From Muribaculaceae bacterium (GTDB lineage: Bacteria > Bacteroidota > Bacteroidia > Bacteroidales > Muribaculaceae): DNA of 14,645 nucleotides. The stretch's first letter is position 1, and every line of letters begins with the position of its first letter. Where the stretch lies: contig JAIDPP010000128.1 of assembly GCA_029062725.1 (NCBI GenBank), positions 1 to 14,645 on the forward strand. Direction: 5' to 3'. Under the pieces are notes generated by a model. That model was given only the letters and a program-made list of their open reading frames with translations, did no database searches and had not been told where the DNA came from. The position numbers and the translations under genes were made by a program. Shown here in pieces: positions 1 to 6,773 of this stretch.

Positions 1-50
1 TATTATATTCCTCTACGTATCGTGGGCTAGGATATGTGTATAATAGACAG
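1..50. other. Non-genomic sequence: Nextera i7 adapter read-through at contig end
   Basis: Seen: bases 17-50 match the 34-base Nextera transposase/read adapter at 30 of 34 positions without gaps, and the last 17 bases differ from the mosaic end ATGTGTATAAGAGACAG at one base. Bases 9-16 (tcctctac) equal the i7 index N712 exactly as it sits in the adapter oligo. Bases 1-8 match the end of the P7 flank (TACGAGAT) at 5 of 8. The mismatches are all substitutions to T or A, as expected of low-quality read tails. Genomic DNA therefore starts at about base 51. The adapter happens to stay open in the fbp frame, so a gene caller would append false residues to the protein. Adapter and index sequences are recalled from knowledge, not looked up. 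Confidence 0.95.
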
Positions 51-814
51 CCCATCCATAGTGCGTCATGGTTTCCCCACTGTATGTCGTAAGAGCCGTA
101 TGTGCCGAGCATATCCATAATCTGGTGAGCGCCGGGGCCGCGGTCATAGATATCGCCTAAGATATGGAGCTGATCGATACTGAGCTTCTGGATCACGCGG
201 CACATCGCCACTATGAAAGCGTCGGCCTGACCGGTGGAGATAATGGTCTCGATGATGCGTGTGAAATAGGCCTGCTTGTCGTCATCGGAAGGGGATTCGT
301 GCAGGAGTTCCTCAATAATGTATGAGAATTCCTTAGGAAGCGCCTTTCGCACCTTAGAGCGGGTATATTTCGACGACACCGACTGGCAGACCTTTATCAG
401 CTGATGGAGCGTGACGACGTAGAATCCGTCGAGGTCGCTCTCCGTTGCGCGTATCAGTTGCAGTTTACGTTCTGGATAGTAGATGAGTGAGCATAGCTGT
501 CGGATATCGTTTTCACGCAGGGAGGTGCCGAAGGCTTCGGTCACTTTCCGCTTGATATTTCCGGAGGCGTTTCGCAGAATATGGCGGAAAGCCTCATATT
601 CTCCATGCAGATCGGCCACAAAATGCTCCGTCCCCTTGGGAAGATTGAGGATTGCTTCGAGATTGATTATCTCCGTGCTTGCCGCCGAGACATTGGGAAA
701 CGACTGGGCGAGGAGTTCCAGGATACGCCGGTCTTTCTCGATCATCTCGGGAGTCAGGTTTTCGGTATCGGTCTTTTCGGTTTTCATAATAGATTCGCTT
801 AAGGTTAGAGTCAT
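51..814 (-). CDS. fbp: Fructose-1,6-bisphosphatase class III, N-terminal part (cut by contig end)
   Basis: This gene encodes the class III enzyme that hydrolyses fructose-1,6-bisphosphate to fructose-6-phosphate in gluconeogenesis, in the cytosol. About 254 residues of a protein that is usually about 650 are present; the C-terminus lies beyond the contig end. Three metallophosphoesterase signatures are visible: D-L-H-G in TEHFVADLHGEYEAF, GDIYDRG, and GNHD in DIQWGNHDALWMG. The family stretch YTRSKVRK is also present. Sequence after WMG (base 50 and below) is adapter, so the apparent tail must be ignored. Two in-frame ATGs exist, at 814 (MTLTLSES) and 787 (MKTEKTD). I chose 814 because a promoter -7 box at 837-844 would start the transcript near 830, making 814 the first ATG. 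The 787 start remains possible. The family call is secure. Confidence 0.93.
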
Positions 815-836
815 ATTCCGTTCTTACTCCCCCATA

Positions 837-871
837 CAAAAGTAGTAAAAAAATCGGATAACCCCAACAAA
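837..871 (-). promoter_or_regulatory. Bacteroidetes-type promoter for fbp
   Basis: On the minus strand TACTTTTG (844-837) fits the -7 consensus TAnnTTTG exactly. Upstream, TTTGTTG (871-865) supplies a -33 element: GTTG with a 20 bp spacer, or TTTG with 23 bp. The predicted transcript start is near 830, giving a leader of about 16 nt to the ATG at 814. Confidence 0.55.
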
Positions 872-897
872 CGCATTTTTGTTTGCGCAAGATAATG

Positions 898-911
898 GTT
901 AGGCTCCTAAC
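898..911. promoter_or_regulatory. Short inverted repeat upstream of the fbp promoter (possible operator)
   Basis: GTTAGGCTCCTAAC is a perfect 6 bp inverted repeat around a 2 bp centre. It sits about 27 bp upstream of the fbp -33 element, where a regulator could bind. There is no direct evidence of function, and an inverted repeat this short can occur by chance. Confidence 0.25.
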
Positions 912-922
912 TCGGATTGCTT

Positions 923-986
923 TGAGATCTACAAAATGGAAGGAGAGTATGCTGAATCGCTCGGCATACCCTCCAGTCCAATCTCA
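923..986. other. Long imperfect hairpin in the fbp / macrodomain-like gene gap
   Basis: Three nested stems share one axis. 923-928 pairs with 981-986 (6 bp), 937-940 with 977-980 (4 bp), and 942-952 with 964-974 (11 bp, one A-C mismatch), closed by an 11-base loop. There is an 8-base bulge on the left arm. No T-tract follows on either strand, so this is not a standard terminator. The remainder of the 815-1200 gap is AT-rich and shows no ORF. A TAATTTTG box lies at 1006-1013, but it has no matching -33 element. The hairpin could be a leader structure for the gene at 1201 or a regulator binding site. Confidence 0.5.
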
Positions 987-1200
987 GATATTTATTAACT
1001 TACCCTAATTTTGTTTCTTCTTTTACTCCCTAAACACTATTTTCTTAAAAAGAGTTTTGAGGCAGCTCCCTTTTTTCATCCTTTCCGGAAGTTTTAACTA
1101 AACGGAATTAAAATTCAACTTTTGATAAATTATAATTCACCGTATCGCAAAGCCGAATTAACCGAAAAGACGTTATAAATATTGAATAAACTGAAAAGAT

Positions 1201-1632
1201 ATGAAATATACCCCGGAAAACATCACCTCTCTCGAACCTGATGATATCTTCGTATTCGGCAGCAACCTCGCAGGCAATCATGCCGGGGGAGCGGCGCGCG
1301 TGGCGCGTAAGAATTTCGGCGCCGTAATGGGGCAGGGGGAAGGGCTTCAGGGACAGTCTTACGCCATACCCACAATGCAGGGAGGCGTGGAGACCATCAA
1401 ACCCTACGTTGACCGCTTTATCGATGTTGCCCGTGAATGTGACCAGAACACCTTCTACGTTACGCGCATCGGCTGCGGGATCGCCGGATTCACCGACGAG
1501 GAAATCGCCCCTCTTTTTGACGAAGCCCTCGATCTCTATAATGTCAGGCTGCCCAAATCCTTTGCAGACATTATCCTCCGAAACCGCGCCTTGAAGGAGC
1601 AGGAAGATAAGAAAGAGGAGAATGATAGATGA
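1201..1632 (+). CDS. Macrodomain-like protein of the A1S_2505 phage-protein type, function unknown
   Basis: This is a 143-residue soluble protein. The N-terminal part has DDIFVFGSNLAGNHAGGAA (residues 14-32), a glycine-rich loop also seen in small proteins annotated as A1S_2505-family phage non-structural proteins. These resemble macrodomains, which bind ADP-ribose or related nucleotides. GEGLQGQSYAIPT and the later RIGCGIAGF are further conserved loops. The last 15 residues or so are charged and probably unstructured. The ATG at 1201 directly follows an AT-rich leader and precedes the conserved core by only about 12 residues. The gene is convergent with the SprT-like gene, with 4 bp between stop codons. 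The family resemblance is recalled and moderately sure; no catalytic activity can be claimed. Confidence 0.75.
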   Translation: MKYTPENITSLEPDDIFVFGSNLAGNHAGGAARVARKNFGAVMGQGEGLQGQSYAIPTMQGGVETIKPYVDRFIDVARECDQNTFYVTRIGCGIAGFTDEEIAPLFDEALDLYNVRLPKSFADIILRNRALKEQEDKKEENDR

Positions 1633-1636
1633 TCTG

Positions 1637-2320
1637 TCAGCACTGCACTATCTTGTTGCCCCGCACCTCCAGCCGATGGGCTCCTTTAAGATGTTCCATC
1701 AGGATTCTTTCCTCTATCTCATGCACCCGGTAGGCCGCCGAGACAGGGTAGCGGTTAAAGAAAGGGTCGTCATGAAGATATAGCGATATCGTCCTCACTT
1801 CCGGAGATAAAAGGACATGGCGATGATAATCCAGAATCTTCGGCATAACCCGTGGAAGTACCTTGAGCCCAGTCCGGCCGTCATGGAAGCGGATAGCGGC
1901 TATCACGTGCCAGGCCCTTTTCCCGTCGCTCACCTTCGCTTTCTCGTCGGCGGTGAGACGCCGGCTGACGGTGATGCCGCGGCCGTGCATGCGGTTGATG
2001 CTCTTCATCATCCCCTTGAATATCTCGCCGTGAGGCGCCGTGTCGGCCAGGCCGTTATACATGATGAAATAATGGATCATTTCATGTATCACGACATCCT
2101 CCAGCTCATGCTCCGGGATATCGTGGCGCGTCGATATGCGCAGTTCGAAGTCGAAATGCTCCCTGCGGGCGCCCGGAAGCGTGCGGACCTTTGCCACACA
2201 CATCCCCAGAAATGAGGTCGCATCCGACATACGCACCGGAATATCCGGCAGCCTGCCGCCGAAAATCTCTTGGTTGAAACGCGCTAATCTATCCTCAATG
2301 AATTTTTTTGTGGCTATCAT
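1637..2320 (-). CDS. SprT-like zinc metalloprotease family protein
   Basis: The 227-residue protein carries HEMIH at residues 79-83 followed by an H at 97 in TAPHGEIFKG. This is the HExxH...H zinc site of the SprT/Spartan fold, with E80 as presumed catalytic base. The segment before it (residues 4-60) resembles the SprT N-terminal helix plus strand (RLARFNQEIFGGRLP). The C-terminal 100 residues lack the CxxC zinc ribbon of many SprT proteins and are not recognised. Eukaryotic SPRTN degrades DNA-protein crosslinks; the bacterial role is largely untested, so that function is only inferred. The ATG at 2320 is preceded, 21 bases upstream, by a good -7 box, which makes this start likely. No signal peptide is visible. 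Confidence 0.85.
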   Translation of the reverse strand: MIATKKFIEDRLARFNQEIFGGRLPDIPVRMSDATSFLGMCVAKVRTLPGARREHFDFELRISTRHDIPEHELEDVVIHEMIHYFIMYNGLADTAPHGEIFKGMMKSINRMHGRGITVSRRLTADEKAKVSDGKRAWHVIAAIRFHDGRTGLKVLPRVMPKILDYHRHVLLSPEVRTISLYLHDDPFFNRYPVSAAYRVHEIEERILMEHLKGAHRLEVRGNKIVQC

Positions 2321-2340
2321 TCAGTTAACACTTTAGACTT

Positions 2341-2348
2341 CAAAGATA
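2341..2348 (-). promoter_or_regulatory. Likely -7 promoter element for the SprT-like gene
   Basis: On the minus strand TATCTTTG is an exact match to TAnnTTTG. It lies 20 bases upstream of the ATG, so the leader would be very short. A clear TTTG at the right -33 distance is missing. Confidence 0.4.
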
Positions 2349-2459
2349 GTCAAAATTTGCGAAACCATCCATATTCTTAAGCGCTGAACCCTATCGGAAA
2401 GGGGATTGTTATTCATATATACGGATGAACCGTACAAACAACAAAATTATAGAAACCAG

Positions 2460-2738
2460 ATGATAAGACTGAATGTATCAATGATTGCCGAGACAAGCGA
2501 GAAAGCGCGGAAGCTTGTCGAGGCCGCCGTCGAACTCGTAGCATTTTCCCTCCGCGACAAGGGATGTATCAGCTACGACCTCTATCAATCGCGCACAAAC
2601 GATGACCGCTACATGATCGTGGAGACATGGGAAAGCGCCGAGGACCTCAAGGCTCACGGCGAGACCGATCATTACAAGCGTCTCTCCCCCATGCTGCATG
2701 AGAACGCCGACGTAACGGTAGAAAAATTTGAATTCTAA
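2460..2738 (+). CDS. Antibiotic-biosynthesis-monooxygenase (ABM) domain protein, YgiN-like putative quinol monooxygenase
   Basis: The 92-residue protein has the dimeric ferredoxin-like ABM fold pattern. An N-terminal strand (MIRLNVSMIAE) and helix are followed by GCISYDLYQSRTNDDRYMIVETWES, then AHGETDHYKRLSP and a final strand. The G-C-x-x-Y-D-L and E-x-W-x-S motifs and the xTDH after the helix are characteristic. Such proteins oxidise quinols or small aromatics, or degrade haem, without bound metal; the substrate cannot be read here. The ATG at 2460 gives the normal domain length of about 95 residues. An in-frame TTG at 2406 would add 18 residues without family similarity. The gene looks monocistronic, with a strong terminator 20 bp after the stop. 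Confidence 0.85.
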   Translation: MIRLNVSMIAETSEKARKLVEAAVELVAFSLRDKGCISYDLYQSRTNDDRYMIVETWESAEDLKAHGETDHYKRLSPMLHENADVTVEKFEF

Positions 2739-2757
2739 ACACGCTTTAATTATTTCA

Positions 2758-2804
2758 GGACTCCCTGTCCGGTCTAAAAAAACCGGCAGGGAGTCCCTTT
2801 TTTA
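2758..2804 (+). terminator. Rho-independent terminator of the ABM-domain gene
   Basis: GGACTCCCTG (2758-2767) plus CCGGT (2769-2773) pair with ACCGG (2782-2786) and CAGGGAGTCC (2787-2796). That gives 15 base pairs with a single bulged T, an A-rich loop, and then six Ts starting at 2798. It separates this gene from the carB promoter. Confidence 0.95.
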
Positions 2805-2823
2805 TCCTATTAAGCCCTTAAAA

Positions 2824-2855
2824 TTTGGCAATGAGCGAGATTTCTTGTTATTTTG
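2824..2855 (+). promoter_or_regulatory. Bacteroidetes-type promoter for carB
   Basis: TTTG at 2824-2827, exactly 20 bp, then TTATTTTG at 2848-2855, which differs from TAnnTTTG at one fixed base. Transcription would start near 2862 and leave a leader of about 73 nt before the carB ATG. Confidence 0.6.
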
Positions 2856-2878
2856 CAGTCTGAAATGATCATCAGTCG

Positions 2879-2900
2879 GTTGAAGATAGTCAACACTATC
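2879..2900 (+). promoter_or_regulatory. Two mutually exclusive small hairpins in the carB leader
   Basis: GTTGA (2879-2883) can pair with TCAAC (2890-2894). GATAG (2885-2889) can pair with CTATC (2896-2900). Each stem occupies the loop of the other, so only one can form. Both are only 5 bp, and no terminator or ribosome site is attached, so a regulatory role is speculative. Confidence 0.2.
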
Positions 2901-2934
2901 CTCGCTCGACATCATGAAACTTCAAAAATAGAAC

Positions 2935-5900
2935 ATGAAAAAGGTTTTGTTACTCGGTTCCGGCGCCCTCAAGATCGGGCAGGCGGGCGAATTCGACTAC
3001 TCCGGTTCCCAGGCTCTCAAGGCCCTGCGTGAGGAGGGGATCCAGACAGTGCTCATCAATCCAAATATCGCCACTATCCAGACCTCGGAGGGAGTGGCCG
3101 ATCAGGTCTATTTCCTCCCCATCACCACCCATTTCGTGGAGGAGGTGATCAAGAAGGAACGTCCCGACGGCATCCTGCTCGCGTTCGGCGGTCAGACAGC
3201 CCTCAACTGCGGTACGGAACTTTATCTCAACGGGACTCTTGAGAAATATGGCGTGAAGGTGCTCGGCACATCGGTGGAAGCTATTATGATCACCGAGGAC
3301 CGGGACCTTTTTGTAAAGAAGCTCAACGAAATAGACGCAAAGACACCGGTTTCGGAGGCTGTGGAGGCCCTCGACGACGCTATACGGGTGGCGCGCCGTA
3401 TCGGTTTCCCGGTAATGGTCCGCTCGGCCTACGCATTGGGCGGCCTCGGCTCCGGTATCTGCAATAACGAAGAGGAATTCATCAGGCATTGCGAAAGCGC
3501 ACTCGCCTATTCCAAACAGATCCTTGTGGAGGAGAGTCTCAAGGGATGGAAAGAGATCGAGTTCGAAGTGATCCGTGACGCCAACGACCATTGCTTCACG
3601 GTAGTGCCGATGGAGAACTTCGACCCACTCGGCATCCATACGGGCGAATCTATCGTTGTGGCCCCTATAGTGTCGCTTACCAAAGAACAGATCAGCAAGC
3701 TCGAGGAGATCGCGCGTCAGGTGGTGCGCCATATCGGAATCGTCGGGGAATGTAACATCCAATATGCCTTCAACGCCGAGACCAACGACTACCGTATCAT
3801 CGAGATCAACGCGCGTCTCAGTCGCTCGTCGGCCTTAGCGTCCAAAGCATCGGGCTACCCTCTCGCCTTCGTAGCCGCCAAGCTCGCGTTAGGCTATACG
3901 CTCGATCAGATCGGGGAGATGGGCACTCCCAATTCCGCATACGTGGCTCCCTCTGTGGATTATATGATCGTCAAGATTCCACGCTGGGATCTCTCGAAAT
4001 TCGTGGGGGTTGACCGCGAGATCGGCTCTTCGATGAAATCCGTGGGGGAGATCATGTCGATAGGCAAATCCTTCGAGGAGATCATCCAGAAGGGTCTGCG
4101 CATGATCGGCCAGGGCATGCATGGTTTTGTAGGGAACAGCGACATTCACTTCGATGACCTCGACAGCGTACTTTCCCATCCCACGGACATGCGTATCTTC
4201 GCCATCGCCCAGGCTCTTGAGGAGGGCTATAGCGTAGAGCGTATAGAGGAGCTTACGAAGATTGACAAATGGTTTATCGAGCGACTGGCCAACATCGTGA
4301 GGTTCAAGGGCGTCCTCGAGACATACGACCATATCGAGGATCTTCCGGAGGATGTGCTTCGGGAGGCGAAGCGTCTCGGTTTCTCAGATTTCCAGATCGC
4401 CAGGTTCGTGGAGAATCCCAAAGGGAACATGGAGGCGGATATCCTGCGCGTCCGCACCCACCGCAAGAAACTCGGCATCACTCCCGCTATCCGTCGTATC
4501 AACACGGTGGCCTCAGAATATCCCGAACTCACCAACTATCTTTACGCCACCTACGGCTCCCGCGAGAACTCGATCAACTACGATATGATCGGCAACAACA
4601 ACATAGTGACCCTCGGATCGGGCGCCTACCGCATCGGATCGTCGGTAGAGTTCGACTGGTGTTCGGTCAATGCCGCCAACACCTGCCGCAAGTTAGGCTA
4701 CAAGTCGGTGATGATCAATTACAACCCGGAGACCGTCTCCACGGACTATGACATGTGTGACCGTCTCTACTTCGACGAGCTGAGCTTCGAGCGCGTGATG
4801 GATATCCTCGACCTCGAGACTCCGCGCGGCGTGATCGTCAGTGTGGGAGGTCAGATTCCCAACAACCTCGCCATGAAGCTTTACCGCCAGAACGTACCCG
4901 TGCTCGGCACATCTCCCGTCTCCATCGACCGCGCCGAGAACCGGCATAAGTTCTCTGCCATGCTCGATCAGCTCGGCATCGACCAGCCGCGTTGGAAGGA
5001 GCTGACCACTACCGAGGAGATCGACGGCTTTATACGCGAGGTAGGTTTCCCGGTACTTGTTCGTCCCTCCTACGTGCTTTCGGGCGCCGCCATGAACGTC
5101 TGCTACGACTACGACCAGCTCCACCGTTTCCTTTCGCAGGCCGCGAAAGTGTCGAAAGAATTTCCGGTGGTGGTCTCCGAATTCATGCAGAACGCCAAGG
5201 AGATCGAGTTTGACGCCGTAGCGCGAAACGGCGAGATCATGGAATATGCCATATCGGAGCATGTGGAATTTGCCGGTGTACATTCCGGTGACGCCACACT
5301 CGTCTTCCCGGCGCAGAAGATCTACATGGCCACGGCGCGACGCATCAAGCGCATCAGCGCGCAGATCGCCAGAGAGCTTAATATCTCCGGGCCTTTCAAC
5401 ATTCAGTATCTCGCCAAAGATAACTATGTGAAGGTGATCGAGTGTAACCTCCGCGCCTCGCGCAGTTTCCCCTTCGTATCCAAGGTGCTTAAAAAGAACT
5501 TTATCGAGACAGCCACACGCATCATGCTGGGCGAGAAGGTGGAAAAGGAAGACACCTCCACTTTCGATATCGACTACATCGGCGTGAAGGCCTCGCAGTT
5601 CTCTTTCGCCCGTCTTCACAAGGCCGATCCCGTGTTAGGTGTGGATATGTCATCGACCGGCGAGGTGGGATGTCTCGGAAAGGACTTCGATGAGGCTCTG
5701 CTCAATGCTATGATCTCGGTAGGGCATCATGTGCCTAAGAAGGCTGTGCTGGTCAGCTCGGGGGATGTGCGCGGAAAGGTGGATATGCTTGAGGCATGCC
5801 GTCTGCTTGCCGAAAACGGCTATCCTATCTATGCCACAGCCGGGACGGCTGCTTTCCTGCATGAGAACGGTATCGACGCCGTGGCCGCACATTGGCCCGA

Positions 5901-6141
5901 TGAGGAGGGAAAAGGTGTCAACGTTGAGGAACTGATCGCCGACCATAAGGTTGACTTAGTGATCAATATCCCCAAGAACCATACGCGTCGCGAACTTACC
6001 AACGGCTATCGTATCCGCCGCTGGGCCATCGACCACAACGTGCCGCTGCTCACCAACGCACGTCTTGCAAGCGCTTTCGTAAAGGCCTTCATCAACAAGG
6101 GGATGGAGCAGATCGGTATCACTCCGTGGAAGGAATATTGA
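2935..6141 (+). CDS. carB: Carbamoyl-phosphate synthase large subunit, CAD-like
   Basis: CarB makes carbamoyl phosphate from bicarbonate, ammonia (delivered by the CarA glutaminase) and two ATP, feeding pyrimidine and arginine synthesis. At 1068 residues it is full length. The first ATP-grasp half (about 1-400) has RSAYALGGLGSG at 163-174 and MENFDPLGIHTGESIVVAP from 226. The oligomerisation region is about 400-550. The second ATP-grasp half starts near 555 (LGSGAYRIGSSVEFD). The MGS-like allosteric domain begins near 932, with ATAGT and TNGYRIRRWAIDHNVPLL. Many stretches resemble animal CAD more than the E. coli enzyme (there MENVDPMGVHTGDS). The gene has its own promoter and terminator. No carA lies beside it, which is unusual, so the glutaminase subunit must be encoded elsewhere. 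The function is secure; partner and effector are not readable. Confidence 0.96.
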   Translation: MKKVLLLGSGALKIGQAGEFDYSGSQALKALREEGIQTVLINPNIATIQTSEGVADQVYFLPITTHFVEEVIKKERPDGILLAFGGQTALNCGTELYLNGTLEKYGVKVLGTSVEAIMITEDRDLFVKKLNEIDAKTPVSEAVEALDDAIRVARRIGFPVMVRSAYALGGLGSGICNNEEEFIRHCESALAYSKQILVEESLKGWKEIEFEVIRDANDHCFTVVPMENFDPLGIHTGESIVVAPIVSLTKEQISKLEEIARQVVRHIGIVGECNIQYAFNAETNDYRIIEINARLSRSSALASKASGYPLAFVAAKLALGYTLDQIGEMGTPNSAYVAPSVDYMIVKIPRWDLSKFVGVDREIGSSMKSVGEIMSIGKSFEEIIQKGLRMIGQGMHGFVGNSDIHFDDLDSVLSHPTDMRIFAIAQALEEGYSVERIEELTKIDKWFIERLANIVRFKGVLETYDHIEDLPEDVLREAKRLGFSDFQIARFVENPKGNMEADILRVRTHRKKLGITPAIRRINTVASEYPELTNYLYATYGSRENSINYDMIGNNNIVTLGSGAYRIGSSVEFDWCSVNAANTCRKLGYKSVMINYNPETVSTDYDMCDRLYFDELSFERVMDILDLETPRGVIVSVGGQIPNNLAMKLYRQNVPVLGTSPVSIDRAENRHKFSAMLDQLGIDQPRWKELTTTEEIDGFIREVGFPVLVRPSYVLSGAAMNVCYDYDQLHRFLSQAAKVSKEFPVVVSEFMQNAKEIEFDAVARNGEIMEYAISEHVEFAGVHSGDATLVFPAQKIYMATARRIKRISAQIARELNISGPFNIQYLAKDNYVKVIECNLRASRSFPFVSKVLKKNFIETATRIMLGEKVEKEDTSTFDIDYIGVKASQFSFARLHKADPVLGVDMSSTGEVGCLGKDFDEALLNAMISVGHHVPKKAVLVSSGDVRGKVDMLEACRLLAENGYPIYATAGTAAFLHENGIDAVAAHWPDEEGKGVNVEELIADHKVDLVINIPKNHTRRELTNGYRIRRWAIDHNVPLLTNARLASAFVKAFINKGMEQIGITPWKEY

Positions 6142-6210
6142 TTCCGGCTTCCGGAAGGTGTAAATATTGAACTTGCAGGCATGTAAACTGTAAGCTTGCT
6201 TAAGATTATA

Positions 6211-6250
6211 AGCGGCTCCGACCATTCTGAAAAGGTCGGAGCCGTTGTCT
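6211..6250. terminator. Terminator hairpin between convergent carB and DUF3037 gene
   Basis: CGGCTCCGACC (6213-6223) pairs perfectly with GGTCGGAGCCG (6234-6244) around a 10-base loop, with one or two further pairs at the base. A weak T run (TTGTCT) follows on the plus strand. The position between two convergent genes suggests it serves carB and possibly both strands. Confidence 0.75.
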
Positions 6251-6304
6251 CATACTTCCGCGGCATCTCACGCAACGGCATAAGAAATTTTAATGGATGG
6301 AGTC

Positions 6305-6712
6305 TTACTCCACTAACCGATGGAAGAGTTCGCGGAATTTATTCTCAAGAACTGCTTCGGCTTCGGCACGGGTAGGGGGAGCGGACACCGGGATTATTCC
6401 GGGATGAGAGGGTGAGGTGCTGATGCATGCGCTCTTCACGGCGGCCATCCAGCGGTAACGTTCCTCTACGGGGAGGTCGCGGGCCGGGACGTCATTGCGT
6501 TCGAATAAGCTCAGCTGACGGCTTAGCGTGAGGAGATCCGGATGGCGGAACATGGCTTGCATACGCGCGGGATCAAGATGGATCCGCGTCTGAAGCCAGC
6601 GGTAGCGTTTCGACATCATCATCAGACCCACATTCACAAATTCCTCCCGTTCGATATCCGCAACGTAACGCAACAGACAGTATTCGTAGATTATCTTCTC
6701 CTCCATATTCAT
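6305..6712 (-). CDS. DUF3037 family protein
   Basis: The 135-residue protein begins EKIIYEYCLLRYVADIEREEFVNVGL, the hallmark start of DUF3037, followed by MMSKRYRWLQ and a helical C-terminal half. The biochemical function is unknown. DUF3037 genes commonly sit beside a gene for a HipA-like kinase-fold protein, as here, so the two products probably act together. The ATG at 6712 overlaps the stop of an 11-codon ORF (ATGA), which suggests translation coupled to upstream reading. A second in-frame ATG lies two codons on. The first residues (MNMEEKII) echo that tiny ORF (MTMEVII). A 6 bp inverted repeat (6298-6312) overlaps the stop codon. No catalytic motif or membrane segment is visible. Confidence 0.85.
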   Translation of the reverse strand: MNMEEKIIYEYCLLRYVADIEREEFVNVGLMMMSKRYRWLQTRIHLDPARMQAMFRHPDLLTLSRQLSLFERNDVPARDLPVEERYRWMAAVKSACISTSPSHPGIIPVSAPPTRAEAEAVLENKFRELFHRLVE

Positions 6713-6744
6713 TTAAGTCGGTTGATTATCACCTCCATAGTCAT
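6709..6744 (-). CDS. 11-codon ORF MTMEVIINRLK, coupled to DUF3037 start
   Basis: Its stop codon shares the ATGA overlap with the DUF3037 ATG (6712), and its own ATG shares ATGA with the stop of the 10-codon ORF before it. Its first 13 bases differ from the DUF3037 start at one base, and both are followed by ATAATC a few bases later, so it looks like a duplicated initiation region. It contains GGAGGTGA (6736-6729), Shine-Dalgarno-like, 16 bases before the DUF3037 ATG. The peptide itself probably has no function; the ORF may tune translation. Confidence 0.4.
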   Translation of the reverse strand: MTMEVIINRLK

Positions 6745-6773
6745 TCGGGTATCTTATTGGCTTCTGCTTTCAT
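6741..6773 (-). CDS. 10-codon ORF MKAEANKIPE linking the HipA-like gene to the next ORF
   Basis: Its ATG (6773-6771) overlaps the stop of the HipA-like gene (6772-6770) as ATGA. Its own TGA (6743-6741) overlaps the ATG of the following 11-codon ORF in the same way. It fills the 57 bp gap between the two annotated genes together with that ORF. Expression is untested. The chain of overlaps is the only argument for it. Confidence 0.35.
   Translation of the reverse strand: MKAEANKIPE

Noticed and set aside
594..890. 98-codon minus-strand frame across the fbp start region
   Set aside because: The fbp frame with its metallophosphoesterase motifs explains this DNA; the other frame runs through the fbp promoter.
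1006..1013. TAATTTTG box as promoter for the macrodomain-like gene
   Set aside because: No TTTG occurs 19-21 bp upstream, and the leader would be about 190 nt; the match is left as a possibility only.
2406..2459. TTG start extending the ABM-domain protein by 18 residues
   Set aside because: The extra residues are not part of the ABM domain, and the ATG at 2460 gives the usual family length.
2950..3762. Long open frame (270 codons) antisense to carB
   Set aside because: It lies wholly inside a highly conserved carB, has no family resemblance and no promoter; it is a frame shadow of codon bias.
4693..5619. Open frame of 308 codons antisense to the second half of carB
   Set aside because: Same reason: carB is unmistakable in the plus strand, and the antisense peptide is His/Val/Leu-rich without recognisable domains.
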